A stretch of 64,000 bases of DNA from Bufo bufo (lineage: Eukaryota > Chordata > Amphibia > Anura > Bufonidae), in NCBI RefSeq assembly GCF_905171765.1, contig NC_053390.1:333342294-333406293 (forward strand), written 5' to 3'. Numbering within the stretch: position 1 is the first letter of the stretch; every line of letters starts with the position of its first letter. The notes beneath the pieces are model-generated. The model searched no databases, had not been told where the DNA came from, and was given only the letters and a program-made list of their open reading frames with translations. Below, piece after piece: positions 1 through 11,450 of this stretch. A program made the position numbers and the translations under genes.

Positions 1-1097
1 TGCATATTTGTTGTGGGTGTCTCCCTTGCATGGGAGGAGGGCATAAAAGGGATGACTCAACTGCTAATAAAACACACTGATTTTATCCCTTCATGGAGTC
101 TCGGCGCATGTACACCTTCCCATCGGCCGCTGTCAGGGTAAATGATTCACTGTCAACCCCCTTCCAAATCACAAATGGCATACGGCAAGGGTGCACCATG
201 TCGCCTATTCTCTTTATTCTTTCTCTAGAACCATTACTCATTAAGATTAGATCCAACCCTCTGATTCAGGCTATTACAACATCTAAAGAACAGCATAAAG
301 TAGCGGCATATGCCGATGACACCTTATTTATGATAACTAACCCCTTGCATGGAATTCCCACGCTTCTGAAAGAACTAGAAGAATTTAGCTCCAGCTCATA
401 TTTTAAAATCAACATAAGTCTGAGGTGTATAATGTGACTACGCCCCAACCAGTTTGGCAGGAGATCATATCTACTACCCCCTTGAAACCAATGCTCACAT
501 CCTTTAAATACCTAGGTAAGTAGAAACTTTCGGGAATTATATACCCTACATTTTCTACCCCTTCTCACTAAGGTGGAATAAACTTTTAAAGATTGGTAGG
601 AACTTTACATATCTTGGTTCTGGCGCATAAATGCCATTAAGATGGTATTATTACCCAAAGTATTGTATATTTTACAGGCCTTGCCCATTGATATACCTAA
701 ATATTTCTATATTCCCTTAGGAAGATGATATTAAAATTCATATGGAGATCTAATTGCAACAGAATACAATACAACACTGTCTCCATGCCTAGGGCGAACG
801 GTGGTTTGGGGGTACCTGATTTTCAAAAATATCACCAGTCAATACAGATCACTAAACTAATGGAATGGTTTATCAAACCTTCTAGGAAAATATGGATAGA
901 TGTGGAAAAGGAGTCACTACCCCCAGAACACCAATAGCTATTGTGGAAAACAGGAGAGAACCCTTTCCCACTTTAAACCAAAAAGACAGGAGACCCTCTA
1001 AAAATATGGCATAAAACCAATAAATGCACGCAGTTTTTAACACCTTACAATATAGAGACTCCGGTGGGAGCATTTATCCCCCCCAGATATAAAGAGC
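1..1097 (+). pseudogene. L1 (Tx1-type) LINE ORF2 relic, reverse transcriptase part
   Basis: Decayed part of the ORF2 polyprotein of an L1/Tx1-clade non-LTR retrotransposon, which reverse-transcribes its own RNA at a nicked chromosomal target. The clearest stretch, about 93-437, has the RT motif NGIRQGC (about 174-194) and the catalytic YADD box (about 309-320), followed by the thumb region. Further on, in other frames, come a WF/IKM-like segment near 600-660 and, at 725-937, FIWRSN and GGLGVPDFQKY, which are typical of L1 ORF2 after the palm. Several frameshifts and stops make it non-functional. The 5' part lies outside the window. Coding resumes after the insertion at 1098-1852. Confidence 0.85.
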
Positions 1098-1852
1098 TTA
1101 AAGGATAACTGTCGTATATATATATTTTTGAGTATTGGATTGTGGTGATTAATATCACCTTGGTGGCCCTATTTCAACTTTTCACTGTGTATTCTATTAC
1201 CCCTTAATTCCACATTTTTGTCCTCTGTACTGCCTACTTTTACCTGTGCTTAAAATAGGGTTGCTAGGCATGGTCCGTCTATCTGTTGAAGGACGGAGCA
1301 CGCAACGTGCAGGCTGCGTGCAAGGTCACATTACTGAAAGCCAGGGACTGTAAGTAAATGATTAAAGCCAGGTCCTCCCCAGCAGCTGATAACAGTGCCT
1401 GGGCTGTGTGCACTTCTCCCTGTCCCTGCGCTTGGCAGACGCTCCCTCATTCAGCAGAGCTGGAGAATGCAGAGTTGGTGCAGCGCAGACCAGGGAAGGG
1501 AGATCTGCCATCTGCACAGTGTATAAATGAAAGCAACATGTGGTAAGAGGACCCCTTTGTGCTGCAGGAGATTAACCCTTTAGGGGGGAGAGTTCTGGTT
1601 ACTGACACTTTTAGGAGGCTATTGTTACTGGCTAGTGAAGGCAGGCGGGATTAGCCTCAGGGTGAGGGCAGTGGCGGCCATCTTAACTGAATAGTGAAAT
1701 TGCAGTTTTATGCAGACTGGTTGCTAAGGGCTGAATCTTATTAAATATGGGGTAAGTCAGTCTAATAGTAACTGATTCTGGAATATCATGTTATTAGTAA
1801 CTACATATATGAAAATTGAAATTAGGGTCTAAATGTGACAGTTATCCTTTAA
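1098..1852. mobile_element. Non-autonomous TTAA element inserted in the L1
   Basis: The ends are TTAA+AGGATAACTGTC (1098-1113) and GACAGTTATCCT+TTAA (1837-1852), a perfect inverted repeat flanked by TTAA. A TTAA duplication is the signature of piggyBac-like transposition. It interrupts the L1 ORF2 between the segments on either side, so it is younger than the L1. No transposase is visible inside. It contains a GC-rich stretch around 1350-1550 with no recognised function. Confidence 0.8.
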
Positions 1853-2720
1853 AAGTAAGATAATGAAGGTGACGGAACTGTTCCTCGCACCAATAAAGAA
1901 CTGATACATTTATTTCATACATAGATCTTAATGGATACTTTCCGGAATTAAATCTTTCCATTACTGAATACACACAATTTAAAGACTGTATAATGAAGTC
2001 GGAGGCACACCAAGCCGCCTCTAGTCCATTAACGGTGATACAAAAACGCCTTAAAACAAACACCCTGGTCAAAAAAGCCACTTCCTCTATATACAACATA
2101 ATAAATAACCCTACCTCCCCACCTTCGTATCTAGCAAAATGGACAACAGAACTAGGTAGAGATTTCAGCAACTCTGAGATAAAAGATATTATCTCGAATG
2201 CAAGATCTAGATCCATAAGCCCCAAAGTACAAGAATCCCATTTTAAGATAGTCTCTCGTTGGTACAGGACCCCTGTTTTACTCAATCGCATATTCCCAGA
2301 CATATCCCCATTATGCTGGAGATGTGGAATTGAGCGGGGTGCTATCTCTCGTATTTGGATCCATTGCAAAAAGCTAGAAACTTTCTGGAAGACCATCACC
2401 ATGATAATTAACAAAACTTTCAATACGACAGCTAAAATCCCCCCAAATCTGATTTTATTTAGTATATTTGACATACACACCTCTGCTATTAGACATCCTT
2501 TGATCCTACACATTTTAAACGTAGCCAAGTTATTGATTCCAAGATTATGGAAAGAAAAAGAACCCCCTTCTATCCTAGAATGATTAAAAGAGATGCATAC
2601 TCTGCATAACTATGAGAAATTAAGACTTATTAGAGACGATAGAAAACTTTGATACAATCAAACATGGGATCCTTGGATCAAGCTCTTAGATAGTGATGCC
2701 CTCACTGAATTTCTCTAATT
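1853..2720 (+). pseudogene. L1 (Tx1-type) LINE ORF2 relic, C-terminal part
   Basis: Continuation of the L1 ORF2 on the same strand. The open stretch 1993-2583 (196 codons) carries the features of the Tx1/L1 ORF2 C-terminus: KVQESHFKIVSRWYRTP, the cysteine pair CWRCG and WIHCKKLETFW, the degenerate zinc-knuckle region. It reads on out of frame as TWDPWI near 2665-2685. The usual ORF2 end would be about 2715. It is a relic with frame breaks and a stop at 2581. Confidence 0.8.
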
Positions 2721-3240
2721 ACTCTGCTTTAATATTATTTACCCTGAAGTCACACCGTCAGAATAATGCCTGATTACCCTCCCCCTCCCCTCCCCACTTA
2801 TCACCCTGTTAACCTTGTTCTTCCCCTAGTTATTGTTCTTTTTTATGTGTAGCTGGAACGACTTAGTTAGACTATTACACTCAGAATTGACTTACTCCAA
2901 ACTATTAGAAAAACTGTAGTGGAATAGTTACATAATCAGTTAGTAATCATTTTATTGTTCTAATAATAAATACTTCGGTCCTTAATTTCCATATGATTAC
3001 TTGTCTTTCTAAGCAACAATTGTTAAGACATAAGTTACAACTTATTAAGAGTTTGTCTGTTTTCATAAAAACTTTTCTTTATGTATTATTTCATTACAAT
3101 ACATGACATAACATTCAGTGCTATGTATAACGATTTTATTTTCTGTATATGACATTGATTTCCTTTTTCTCGCATTGTAAAGAAAATTGTTGCTTTTTGA
3201 ACTTTACAAAATTCTAAATAAATAAAGAATTTAAACAGAT
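2721..3240 (+). mobile_element. Probable L1 3' untranslated region and tail
   Basis: AT-rich sequence directly downstream of the L1 ORF2 end. It finishes with AATAAATAAAG near 3218-3228, which fits a LINE 3' UTR with a polyadenylation signal. It contains no coding sequence. The right boundary is approximate. Confidence 0.5.
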
Positions 3241-3529
3241 AATTCATAATTTTAAATTCATTTTGGAAACAATTTTCTGCAGAATCAAGAGGAGAGGGAC
3301 CATCCAGCTTGTTAATAGTTCAAAAGCTTGCATCTCTAATGGTATAGGGTTACATTAGTGCCTACGGTGAGGGCAACTGACACATCTGCACATCTGGAAA
3401 GGTACTATGAATGCTGAAGAGTAGATAGAGGTTTTTGAACAACATATGCTCCCATCCAGACATCTCTTTTAGGGAAGGTTTGAATATTTCTGAGGGGCAA
3501 TGCTAAACCGCATTTTGCATCTATCATAG

Positions 3530-4450
3530 CCACAAGACCAAGGACTGTTGAGCAGCTAGAATCCTACACTATCACATTCACTATCTCTCTGTTAACTCTC
3601 TCCTTAACAAACAACAATCTAGTCTCCACACTTTAAATCCTACAGAAACTGCCCTTACCAAAGTGACAAATGACTTCCTGACAGCCAAATGTAATAGTGA
3701 CCACTTTCTACTCATTCTTCTGGATCTATCTGCAGTACTGTACATCACCAACTTCTACTCAGTATGCCTGAATCTACTGGCCTTAAGGACACTGCCCTCT
3801 CTTGTTTCCCAGCCTATCTCTCCAGCTGCTCTTTCAGTGTTTCATTTACTGGCTCTAATTCTTCTTTATCCTCTTACTGTTGGGGTTCCTTAGTCCACTT
3901 GCACCTCAAAAACATCTCTAAAAGTTGCCCTTTTCTTACTACGGAAACAACAAAAACACTCATTGTTGCTATTATCCACTCTTGTCTTGATAACTGTAAC
4001 TCTGTTAAATAGTCTCCCACTCACAAAACTGTCCCCTTTCCAATCCATCCACGATGCAGCAGCGAGACGCATCTCCCTGTCTAATTGCTACTTGATCCCT
4101 CTACCATGTACCAGTCACTGCACTGGATACCCATAAAGCACAAGATTCAATTTAGACTTCTCAATCTCATCCACAAAGCTCTCCACAGTGCTGACCCCCC
4201 CCCCCCCCCTCATATCTCCTCACTAATCTCTGTCTACTTCTCTGCCTGTTTTATATACTCTGTAAATAAATTAAGACTAACATCCACCATAATCCAAAGC
4301 TCTCACTCCCATCTCCAAGACTTCTCTCAAGCTGCACCAGTTCTCTGGAACACCCTACCGAAAGCAATTAAGGGAATTCTCAACAGCCACAGTTTTAGGT
4401 ATTCCCAAAAAACACATTTTTAGGGTGGCCCATCACATATCTTAATCTAA
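3530..4450 (+). pseudogene. L2-like LINE ORF2 relic
   Basis: Relic of the reverse transcriptase ORF of an L2/CR1-group LINE. Readable pieces include TETALTKVTNDFL and LLDLSA (3645-3735, RT fingers/palm), a piece like DTALS..SYLS..SFSVSF (3790-3860), TKTLIVAIIHSCLDNCNSV (3950-4008), then SLHWIPIKHKIQFRLLNLIHKALH (4110-4180) and the usual C-terminal FRYSQKTHF (4398-4424). It has many frameshifts and internal deletions, including a C-rich expansion at 4194-4210. These motifs are standard for L2-type C-terminal regions, so the strand and class are secure. The exact clade is less so. Confidence 0.8.
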
Positions 4451-4830
4451 CTCTTCTCCCTTCACCCACCATCTCCAAAATCATTCTTCAGAGCCTGATC
4501 CATCATCTGACAGTATCCACCACATCCCATGAACTCAAAAGCACTACAGATATCAGTTGGTGACTGGCTCTTGTAGCTTTATATTTGCTCCCCTACTTTG
4601 TTAAGATGGCTGGACCACTGTACAAAACAAGTGGTCCACCCCTAAGTTCTTATAGATTGTAAGCTCTTTCCTAATAGTACAAAAGCAAGGATTTTTTATT
4701 ACAATAAGTAAAAATGTTTGACTGTACTGTGACCTTTTAGTGGATTAGCAAGATGGTAAAATAATGTAATGTTGGGTTTGATGGAATTTTCTCACAAAAT
4801 GTTGTATAGAAATTTAAATAAACAACAATC
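4451..4830 (+). mobile_element. L2-like LINE 3' UTR
   Basis: Follows the ORF2 relic. It contains the phrase TAGATTGTAAGCTCT (near 4649-4665) and ends near 4800-4825 with AAAATGTTGTATAGAAATTT-AAATAAAC, which resembles the GCGCTATATAAATAAA tail of vertebrate L2-type LINEs. No coding sequence. Confidence 0.55.
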
Positions 4831-5238
4831 TAATATAGCAACAGTTTCACTATGTACTTGTGAAAGGAAAATCCAAAGTTTCTTGCAATCCTACTAATCT
4901 ATCTGGCACAATATTAAATGTGGAAAATGGTTTAAAAGCATGTAAGATCCAAGTTCTGAGATTAGAAGTAGGTAGATCTAAATTAAATAAAAAAAATTAT
5001 AACCATTTAATGTCTGGATGATCAATGAGTTTCAAGTTATTTTAGTTAAGATTATGTTACTCGCCACTCCATCCATATACACTCTGTTAGTCGTACACAA
5101 TCATGCAGCAACTAAGCTCTACTCGAGGTGGAAAACAGCTTTACAAATTGAAATACAGCCTCATAGGGCATAGCTAATTGAAATGTAACTCTAGTGATGG
5201 ATAATATAGCAGAATTCTGTATAGACTCCTAGGGAGAA
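4831..5238. other. No recognised feature
   Basis: AT-rich unique-looking DNA without convincing coding, repeat termini or RNA genes. Confidence 0.5.
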
Positions 5239-5246
5239 ATTAAGAC

Positions 5247-5900
5247 TAGTGATGAGCGGCAGGGGTCATATTCGAATTTGTGATATTTCGCGAATATTTT
5301 GTGGATTTTTTGTCATATATCCGCAAATTCACATATTCGTTATATTCTACATTATTTTTTTTTTACTCGAAAATGATCGCGTAATATGTCAATATTGCAC
5401 GCTCAATACAGGCGTGGGTCAAAAACGAATATATAGCACTATAGAATATAGTGCTATATATTTGTTTTTAGAATATTCGTCATTTTTTCCATCTGAACAC
5501 ATGATTCCTCCCTGCTTCTTCCTTGTGGGCCAATGAGTCATTGGCCCACAAGCAACTTAAGCAGGGAGGAATCATGACTTCAGATGGAAAAAAATAACGA
5601 ATATTCTAAAAAACGAATATATAGAACTATATTGAATATAGTGCTATATATTAGTTTTTTAGAATATTCCTAATTTTTTTCCATCTGAAGTCATGATTCC
5701 TCCTTTCTTAAGTTGATTGTGGGCCAATGACTCATTGGCCCACAAGCAAGAAGCAGGGAGGAATCGTGTTCAGATGGAAAAAAAATTATGAATATTCATC
5801 ATTACGAATATATAGCACTATATTATAAATATTAGCGAATTCTCGAAGTGCCGATATTCAAGATTAAAATTCGCTATTCGAAAATTCACGCTCAACACTA
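5247..5900. mobile_element. Non-autonomous hAT element with perfect 8-bp TSD
   Basis: Starts TAGTGATGAGCGG and ends CGCTCAACACTA (inverted: TAGTGTTGAGCG). It is flanked by an exact 8-bp duplication ATTAAGAC (5239-5246 and 5901-5908), diagnostic of hAT transposition. It has no transposase. The interior consists almost entirely of nested palindromes: 5489-5587 and 5681-5777 each start CCATCTGAA and end CAGATGG with GGCCAATGA/TCATTGGCC in the centre, and smaller AT palindromes lie around 5425-5465 and 5609-5663. Confidence 0.9.
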
Positions 5901-6122
5901 ATTAAGACCAGCATTTTATACACCAGTGTTAATATGAAGCCCGCTGGAGTAAGATATCTCTAATTTGTTAAGAGCTGCACATCACTTAATAAATTAGCCT
6001 TAATAAATCTTTAGACTGTTCAAACCGAAATCTATGCTAGCTATGAACTGGTGTAGATTCACGCTATAATTTATGGCAATTACTGGGGTAAATTACTGTG
6101 TTGGCTGTTCTTCCCACTAAGC

Positions 6123-7248
6123 CAGGGGTGGGGAACCTTTTTGCTGCCGAGGGCCATTTGGATATTTGTAACATCGTTCGGGGGCCATATAATATTCTCG
6201 ACTTAAAAATTTGTTATAGAAATTGCGCTCCAATTAAAAAATTCTAGAGCGCTGTAATTTTGCGGCACAAAATTACAATTAGTACAGACGCCATTTTGAC
6301 TACATATAGCAGTCTAATTTTTACGTTGAGAATGTTATATATTTAGTTCTTTATTTGCATTAATGGCAGCCAAGCTAAACCCAGAAGGGTCCAGAGGGGT
6401 TCACCCAGCTTTCACTCTCCCTGCCACTGTCCCTACCTCTTTATTCACAACTGTCCCTTTCTCAGCCTCAGATCTGTCCCCCACCTCCATCAGCCTTAAA
6501 TCAGCCTCCTATCAGACCCCCCTGCCTACATCAGCCTCAGATCAGACCTCCCAACCTCAGATCAGACCCCCATCAGACCCTCCCTAGCCTCATATCAGCC
6601 CCATCAGACCCCCAGCCTCAAATTAGACCCCTCAGCCTCAGATCAGACACCATCCTCAGATCAGACCCCCAATAGGCCCTCAGCCTCAGATCAGACCCCC
6701 AAAAGGCCCCACAGCCTTAGATCAGACCCCTATCAGACCCCCAGCCTCAGATCAGCCCCCATCCGACCCCCAGCTTCAGAACAGCCCCTATTAGACCCCT
6801 TCAGCCTCAGATCAGACCCCCATCAGACCCTCCCCACCCTCAGATCAGCCCCAATCAGACCTCAGATCAGACATTTAAAATAAATAGAAAAATAAACTTA
6901 CCTCTCCAGCTCCGGACGGCACTGACACTTGACAGATTCACTTACCCTCCCTGGTCTTCTTCTTGCTGCGCTGAACTGTGACCTGACAGCGCACAGTGTC
7001 AGGTCATAGTGCACGTCTACGTTCACTACGTCCTGACATTGTACGTGTCAGGACACAGCGTGGGGCTGGAAGAAGACCAGGGAAGGTGACTACAGCTAGC
7101 TATGCGCTGTTCTCACCTTCCTGTGCCTCCCACATGCTAATGACCACTTCTATAATGGCATTAGCATTTTCACAATATATTCGGCCAGGGGGCCAGGGGC
7201 CACATTAAATGGTCCTGCGGGCCGTATGCCGGAGGTTCCCCACCCCTG
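6123..7248. mobile_element. Non-autonomous hAT element, CAGGGGTGGGGAACC family
   Basis: Terminal inverted repeats CAGGGGTGGGGAACC (6123-6137) and GGTTCCCCACCCCTG (7234-7248), flanked by CACTAAGC (6115-6122) and CACCAAGC (7249-7256), an 8-bp duplication with one mismatch. The text next to the left end (CTGCCGAGGGCCATTTGGAT) is characteristic of a widespread vertebrate hAT family. There is no transposase. A C-rich minisatellite sits in the middle (separate entry). Confidence 0.88.
6465..6875 (+). repeat. C-rich minisatellite (CAGCCTCAGATCAGACCCC)
   Basis: About 15-20 imperfect tandem units built on CAGCCTCAGATCAGACCCCC plus a variable CATCAGACCC spacer, lying inside the hAT element. It is pyrimidine-rich on the plus strand. 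Open frames across it result from the repetitive composition and are not genes. Confidence 0.8.
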
Positions 7249-7256
7249 CACCAAGC

Positions 7257-8867
7257 CCTGCCTACATTCTAGAAAAACAGCAAAAGAGGTAAAAAGTTGT
7301 CGATTTTTGCACAAGTAGGATTTATTTTTACAGTACAATTTTGTACAGTACAATTTTGGCACTCTGACGTTCATAAATTATCCTCCCTCACCAAATATTT
7401 ATGCAAGGAACCCTTCCCCAATAACATTCACCATTGTGATATGTTAGTAAAGTGTGAATGGGCACCAATAAAATATGAATTGAAGACTAACATAATTATT
7501 TTATGATGTTATATTTTTGTTGTTATTAATTGTTTATGCAATTGTGACTTCTTTTTTTGTTTTGAAAATGCAAAGATAAAATCTTTTAAATACAAATGAT
7601 TGTTGTGATGCTGGTTTTTAACACTTCTGGCATGTCTTAGGGACAGGATTTGATTTCATTATTGAAAGTCTTGAAGATGAAACAATGACCAATTGGCAGA
7701 AAAAAAGGATATCAGAAATCTTCGGAGTGTCATATCCCTTTTCCCAAAGATCCAGAGGTCTCTAACCTAATGTGTATGTCCCTAAATTTGAATGGAGCTG
7801 TAATGAGTTGAACTGAGATACTGTATAATTAGGGTAAAGACTAGCAATTTAGGCTAAGTACTGGATAGGTACAGAAGAACAAGCATATCAGTTTTTAAAA
7901 ATCAAGCTTTTTGAGCTCTTTAGGGTTCTGGGATCAGATACAACTGCAACCTCCGCACTTCAAGGATATACATCCTTGGTTGAAGAACACTAGTCATTGT
8001 CAGTAGTATCTCATCTAAATTTTCCAAGGTGAATTGACATTGCTTATTAATAAGCACTTTTGACTAATGTAAGCCTTTGTTACACATGAATACTGGATTT
8101 TGCCATCCAGGCGAAACATTATTGGAGAATGCATGACTACCCAGGTTCATATAAGCTGGAATGTTGCTTTCATTATTACAAATTGTAACACACTAGACTA
8201 TGGTGCTTTCTAATCAATGGCACTAATACAGGCAATGACTTTTTTGATCTGTTGTTTTATTTTTCCAGCGCATTAGTATATCCTGTGATGACATTTGTTC
8301 CATAATCCATTTTGTGTTGCTGTCAAGCAAATGTCAAATATTTAATTATAAATGGAAGAAAGGAAGAACGAACATAAGGGAACATTGACTACATCCAATT
8401 TTTCTTCTGGTCTATTTATATTCCTGTGTTTTCATTGGTTGCTGATTTAAAATTGACTTTGACCTTAGCAGTGAAATCACAGAAATTGTAAAGTGCATTG
8501 TAAATGTATTAACAAAAAATAATATGAATTTTGCAAAAAAGAAATGATGCTTAAATTGTACATTTTCTTAATACTGTTGTCTTGCTCATTAGGTCTATCC
8601 AAGTAGATGTAAAGTGTTTATAGGAAGCATGTGTTGCTCTTGGCTAAATACTAGGTTTATTTACCTTGGGTAAAGCATCTTACCCACACACAGACATGCC
8701 TAATTCAACTTCCTTTATTCATTGAAGCCTTTATTTTCCAAACAGAGAACACAATATGCCTCAGTGAATGGAAAGACACTAGACCCCAGGTGTATGCCAC
8801 ATGGGACATCCCAGTCTGTCTGCTTACTAGCTAATAAAAACCTGTTTCATATTAGGCATAAAGACTA
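7257..8867. other. Unique DNA, possible conserved non-coding stretch
   Basis: No coding sequence or element termini were found. The part from about 8040 to 8540 has the even composition of single-copy regulatory DNA, with a polypyrimidine-CAG acceptor-like site at 8243-8268 but no matching donor. Function unknown. Confidence 0.35.
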
Positions 8868-8990
8868 CAGATGAGTGAATTGATTCTAAACGAATCGCTT
8901 TGATCTGAATTTTTCAACAATTTGGGTCTAATCCAAAATTCTGGTGATTCATTTTGGGCGAATTTATCCTTTTTTTGATTAGAGGAAGAT
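8868..8990. mobile_element. Degenerate hAT element end
   Basis: ACAGATGAGTGAATTGATTCTAAACGAATCG followed by TTGGGTCTAATCC resembles the left end of the TAGTGATGAGCGAATC hAT family. No right end or target duplication could be found, so it is a fragment. Confidence 0.4.
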
Positions 8991-9850
8991 GAAGAAGTTG
9001 GATGACTTTTACACACCAGCATGCTTTTGCCACCAAAAAGTGAACATTTTCTGGACTATTTTTTATTTATTTTGAACAGCAGAGTTTAAATATGGATCGC
9101 AACATGGCTGGAAGTGTCTATGTAAACTGAGATGAAAATTGAATCACCAAAGTATGGGACCATTTAACTGCAATTCAAAGGCTATATTCAACTTGAGCTA
9201 AAGGTACCAATTAGGAAAAGGTCAATATTTGTTATTAACCCTTACTTCTGAAGAGTAAATTTATTTGACAAATTTTCTCAATCATCCATACTTATGACAG
9301 AATTTGATTTCAGTTAATTTGTGTATTAGTGGCACTTTTAGCAATTACACAATTTTACACAGGGTCCTACATATAAACAAATGGGTAGCTTCATGCACCA
9401 AACATCTCAACCGTCTTTTGACTGACACATATATGACTTCACTGCTGACTTCATGATTACCCTCATAAATGGTTATAGCATAGTACACCTGACGATAGAG
9501 ACAATACAGATTCATGTCAAAGTAAATTTGCAGCCACCACTTAATACTGCATACTGTCTTATTACTATATTTAATGTAGAAATGTTGTACAGAAACATTT
9601 TAAATGCCCATTTCCAACAAAACTCAAAATCTTTGTTTTGGCTTGAATTTTGACACACCCTGCAACATATACCAACCTCTGCAATGTTTCACATAATAGA
9701 AGCTAGGATGAAGTGCTGCTCACTTATGCCTCTGCCAATAATGTTCCAGTGCCATTGGATGACATTGGAATATGAATATTAAACTTTTAACTACTACAAC
9801 TGGCTTGGTGGGTTTATCGGTATATCAGATGTATTTGTATATTGCCACTA
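8991..9850. other. No recognised feature
   Basis: AT-rich DNA. I could not assign any gene or repeat. A 66-codon open frame at 9453-9653 shows no family resemblance. Confidence 0.45.
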
Positions 9851-10500
9851 AACAAAGCATTGGTGCGGCCTCAACTGGAATATGCAGTTCAGTTATGGAC
9901 ACCAGTCCATAAAAAGGATGCCCTGGAGTTAGAAAAAGTATAGAAGAGAGCAACTAAACTCATAAAGGGCCTGGAAGATCTTAGTTATGAGCAAAGATTA
10001 AAATAACTGAATTTGTTTAGCCTTGAAAAAAGACGTCTAAGAAGGGACATGATTAACCTGTACAAATATATAAACGGACCATAAAAAAAAAATCAAGGGA
10101 AGTCATTCTGTGTTATAAACCCCCTTCAAAAATCAAGGGGCCACTCACTACGCCTGGAGAAAAAAAGATTCAGTCATAAGAGGCGACAAGCATTCTTTAC
10201 AGTAAAATCTGTGAATATCTGGAATAGCCTGCCACAGGAGCTAGTCACAGCAAATACAGTAGATGGCTTCAAAAAAGGTTTAGATGACTTTTTAATTCAA
10301 AATAACATTGAGGCTTATGACAATGTATAGAAGTCTTGTTCTACACACCCTTTCTCTTTGGCCCAACCCCTTTTTAAAAGGAAGATGGACATTGATCCAG
10401 AGATCGATCCATGGATCAATATAGCAGGATTACAGGTTGGACTTGATGGACTTTTGTCTTTTTCCAACCTTAAGAACTATGTAACTAAGATGTGTGATAG
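9851..10500 (+). pseudogene. CR1-like LINE ORF2 C-terminus and 3' end
   Basis: Translated pieces read LVRPQLEYAVQ (about 9867-9900), LEKV..RATKLIKGLEDLSYEQR, LFSLEKRRLRRDMINLYKY (about 10015-10070), FFTVKSVNIWNSLPQELV (about 10195-10250) and DGFKKGLDDFL. This is the conserved end of CR1/L2-group ORF2. The 3' UTR follows at 10330-10500, ending with the phrase GGTTGGACTTGATGGAC and then CTTAAGAACTATGTAAC, typical of amphibian copies. Only the 3' end is present, as usual for 5'-truncated LINE insertions, and stops interrupt the frame. Confidence 0.8.
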
Positions 10501-10509
10501 GCTGTCTAC

Positions 10510-11450
10510 ACACATATCCCTCGTTGCTGTCATGGGTAAAAGGGGCTATTTTGCAAAAAGCAGTATTTCTGACAATGTGCAGTTTGTGAACTGTTCGTGT
10601 GCTGCTGTGGTGAAAGTGTATTGTGAGTGGACAAATGGCACCATTGCGAATAAGTGAAATGAAAACTGCAGAGCACCACGTGCCATGGAAGTGAGAGGTG
10701 AACCTCAGCTATGAAGGTGCTTGAGGGTGGACCGACACGCTACAGTGGAGCAGCTCACAATCAAAATGAACCAGGGGGCTACCAGACGTGTGTTTAAAAC
10801 AACAGTTCTGTGACCCCTACTTTGTATGGGGCTCTGAAGCAGATAGATGGTCACTGCCCCTCTGCTAACAAAGTCGTATCAGCAGACAAGGCTTCAATTT
10901 TCGTGGCACTATCAGAATCGGATTCTTCTTCGGTTGCCTTCTCCGGTTAGACATATCTTTAGCTTCATCGAACAGATGGACATTGGCATGTCAGACAAGA
11001 AACAACAGAGAACACTCTGCAACCATGGCTGAAAGAACACAAGTTGGTAGTGGCAGCATTGTAGTCTGGAGATTGCTTCCATGGCATTGTCTGGGCCCAC
11101 TAATCCACGTGGAAGGCACTCTCAACCAATTTGGGAATAAATCCATCCTTGCAGATCACGCACATCCATACATGTTGATTGTCTTCCAGCAAGACAATGC
11201 AACTCGTCATTCGGCTTGAAATGTTCAACACTAGTTTGAAGAGCATGACCAAGATTTCCAAGTACCACCCTGGCCCTCTAATTGACCAGACATGAACCAA
11301 ATTGAGCATGTTGATTGTCATGTTCACTGTTTAGATCCTCCTTCACGCACCCTCCAGCAGCTGTGGGATGCACTGCAGTCAGCCACGGCTCCAGATACCT
11401 ATGACACTCCTTGCTGGTCTAGCAGCTGTCCATGCTGCACACGGGGGTTA
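10510..11450 (+). pseudogene. Tc1/mariner transposase relic, DD36E-like
   Basis: Relic of a Tc1/mariner cut-and-paste transposase. N-terminal DNA-binding remains lie near 10533-10800 (ATVEQLT near 10740; RRVF near 10785). The catalytic part shows GSGSIVVWRL, GPLIHVEGTLNQ (11095-11130), the second aspartate in VFQQDNA (about 11180-11202) and the third acidic residue in PDMNQIEH (about 11285-11310). Thirty-six residues separate the aspartate from the glutamate, counting stop codons, so the spacing is DD36E rather than Tc1 DD34E. Stops at 11217, within 11218-11290 and elsewhere make it dead. Terminal inverted repeats were not found. Confidence 0.8.

Noticed and set aside
1842..2528. 228-codon minus-strand open frame
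   Set aside because: Antisense shadow of the L1 ORF2 C-terminal region, which carries the family motifs on the plus strand.
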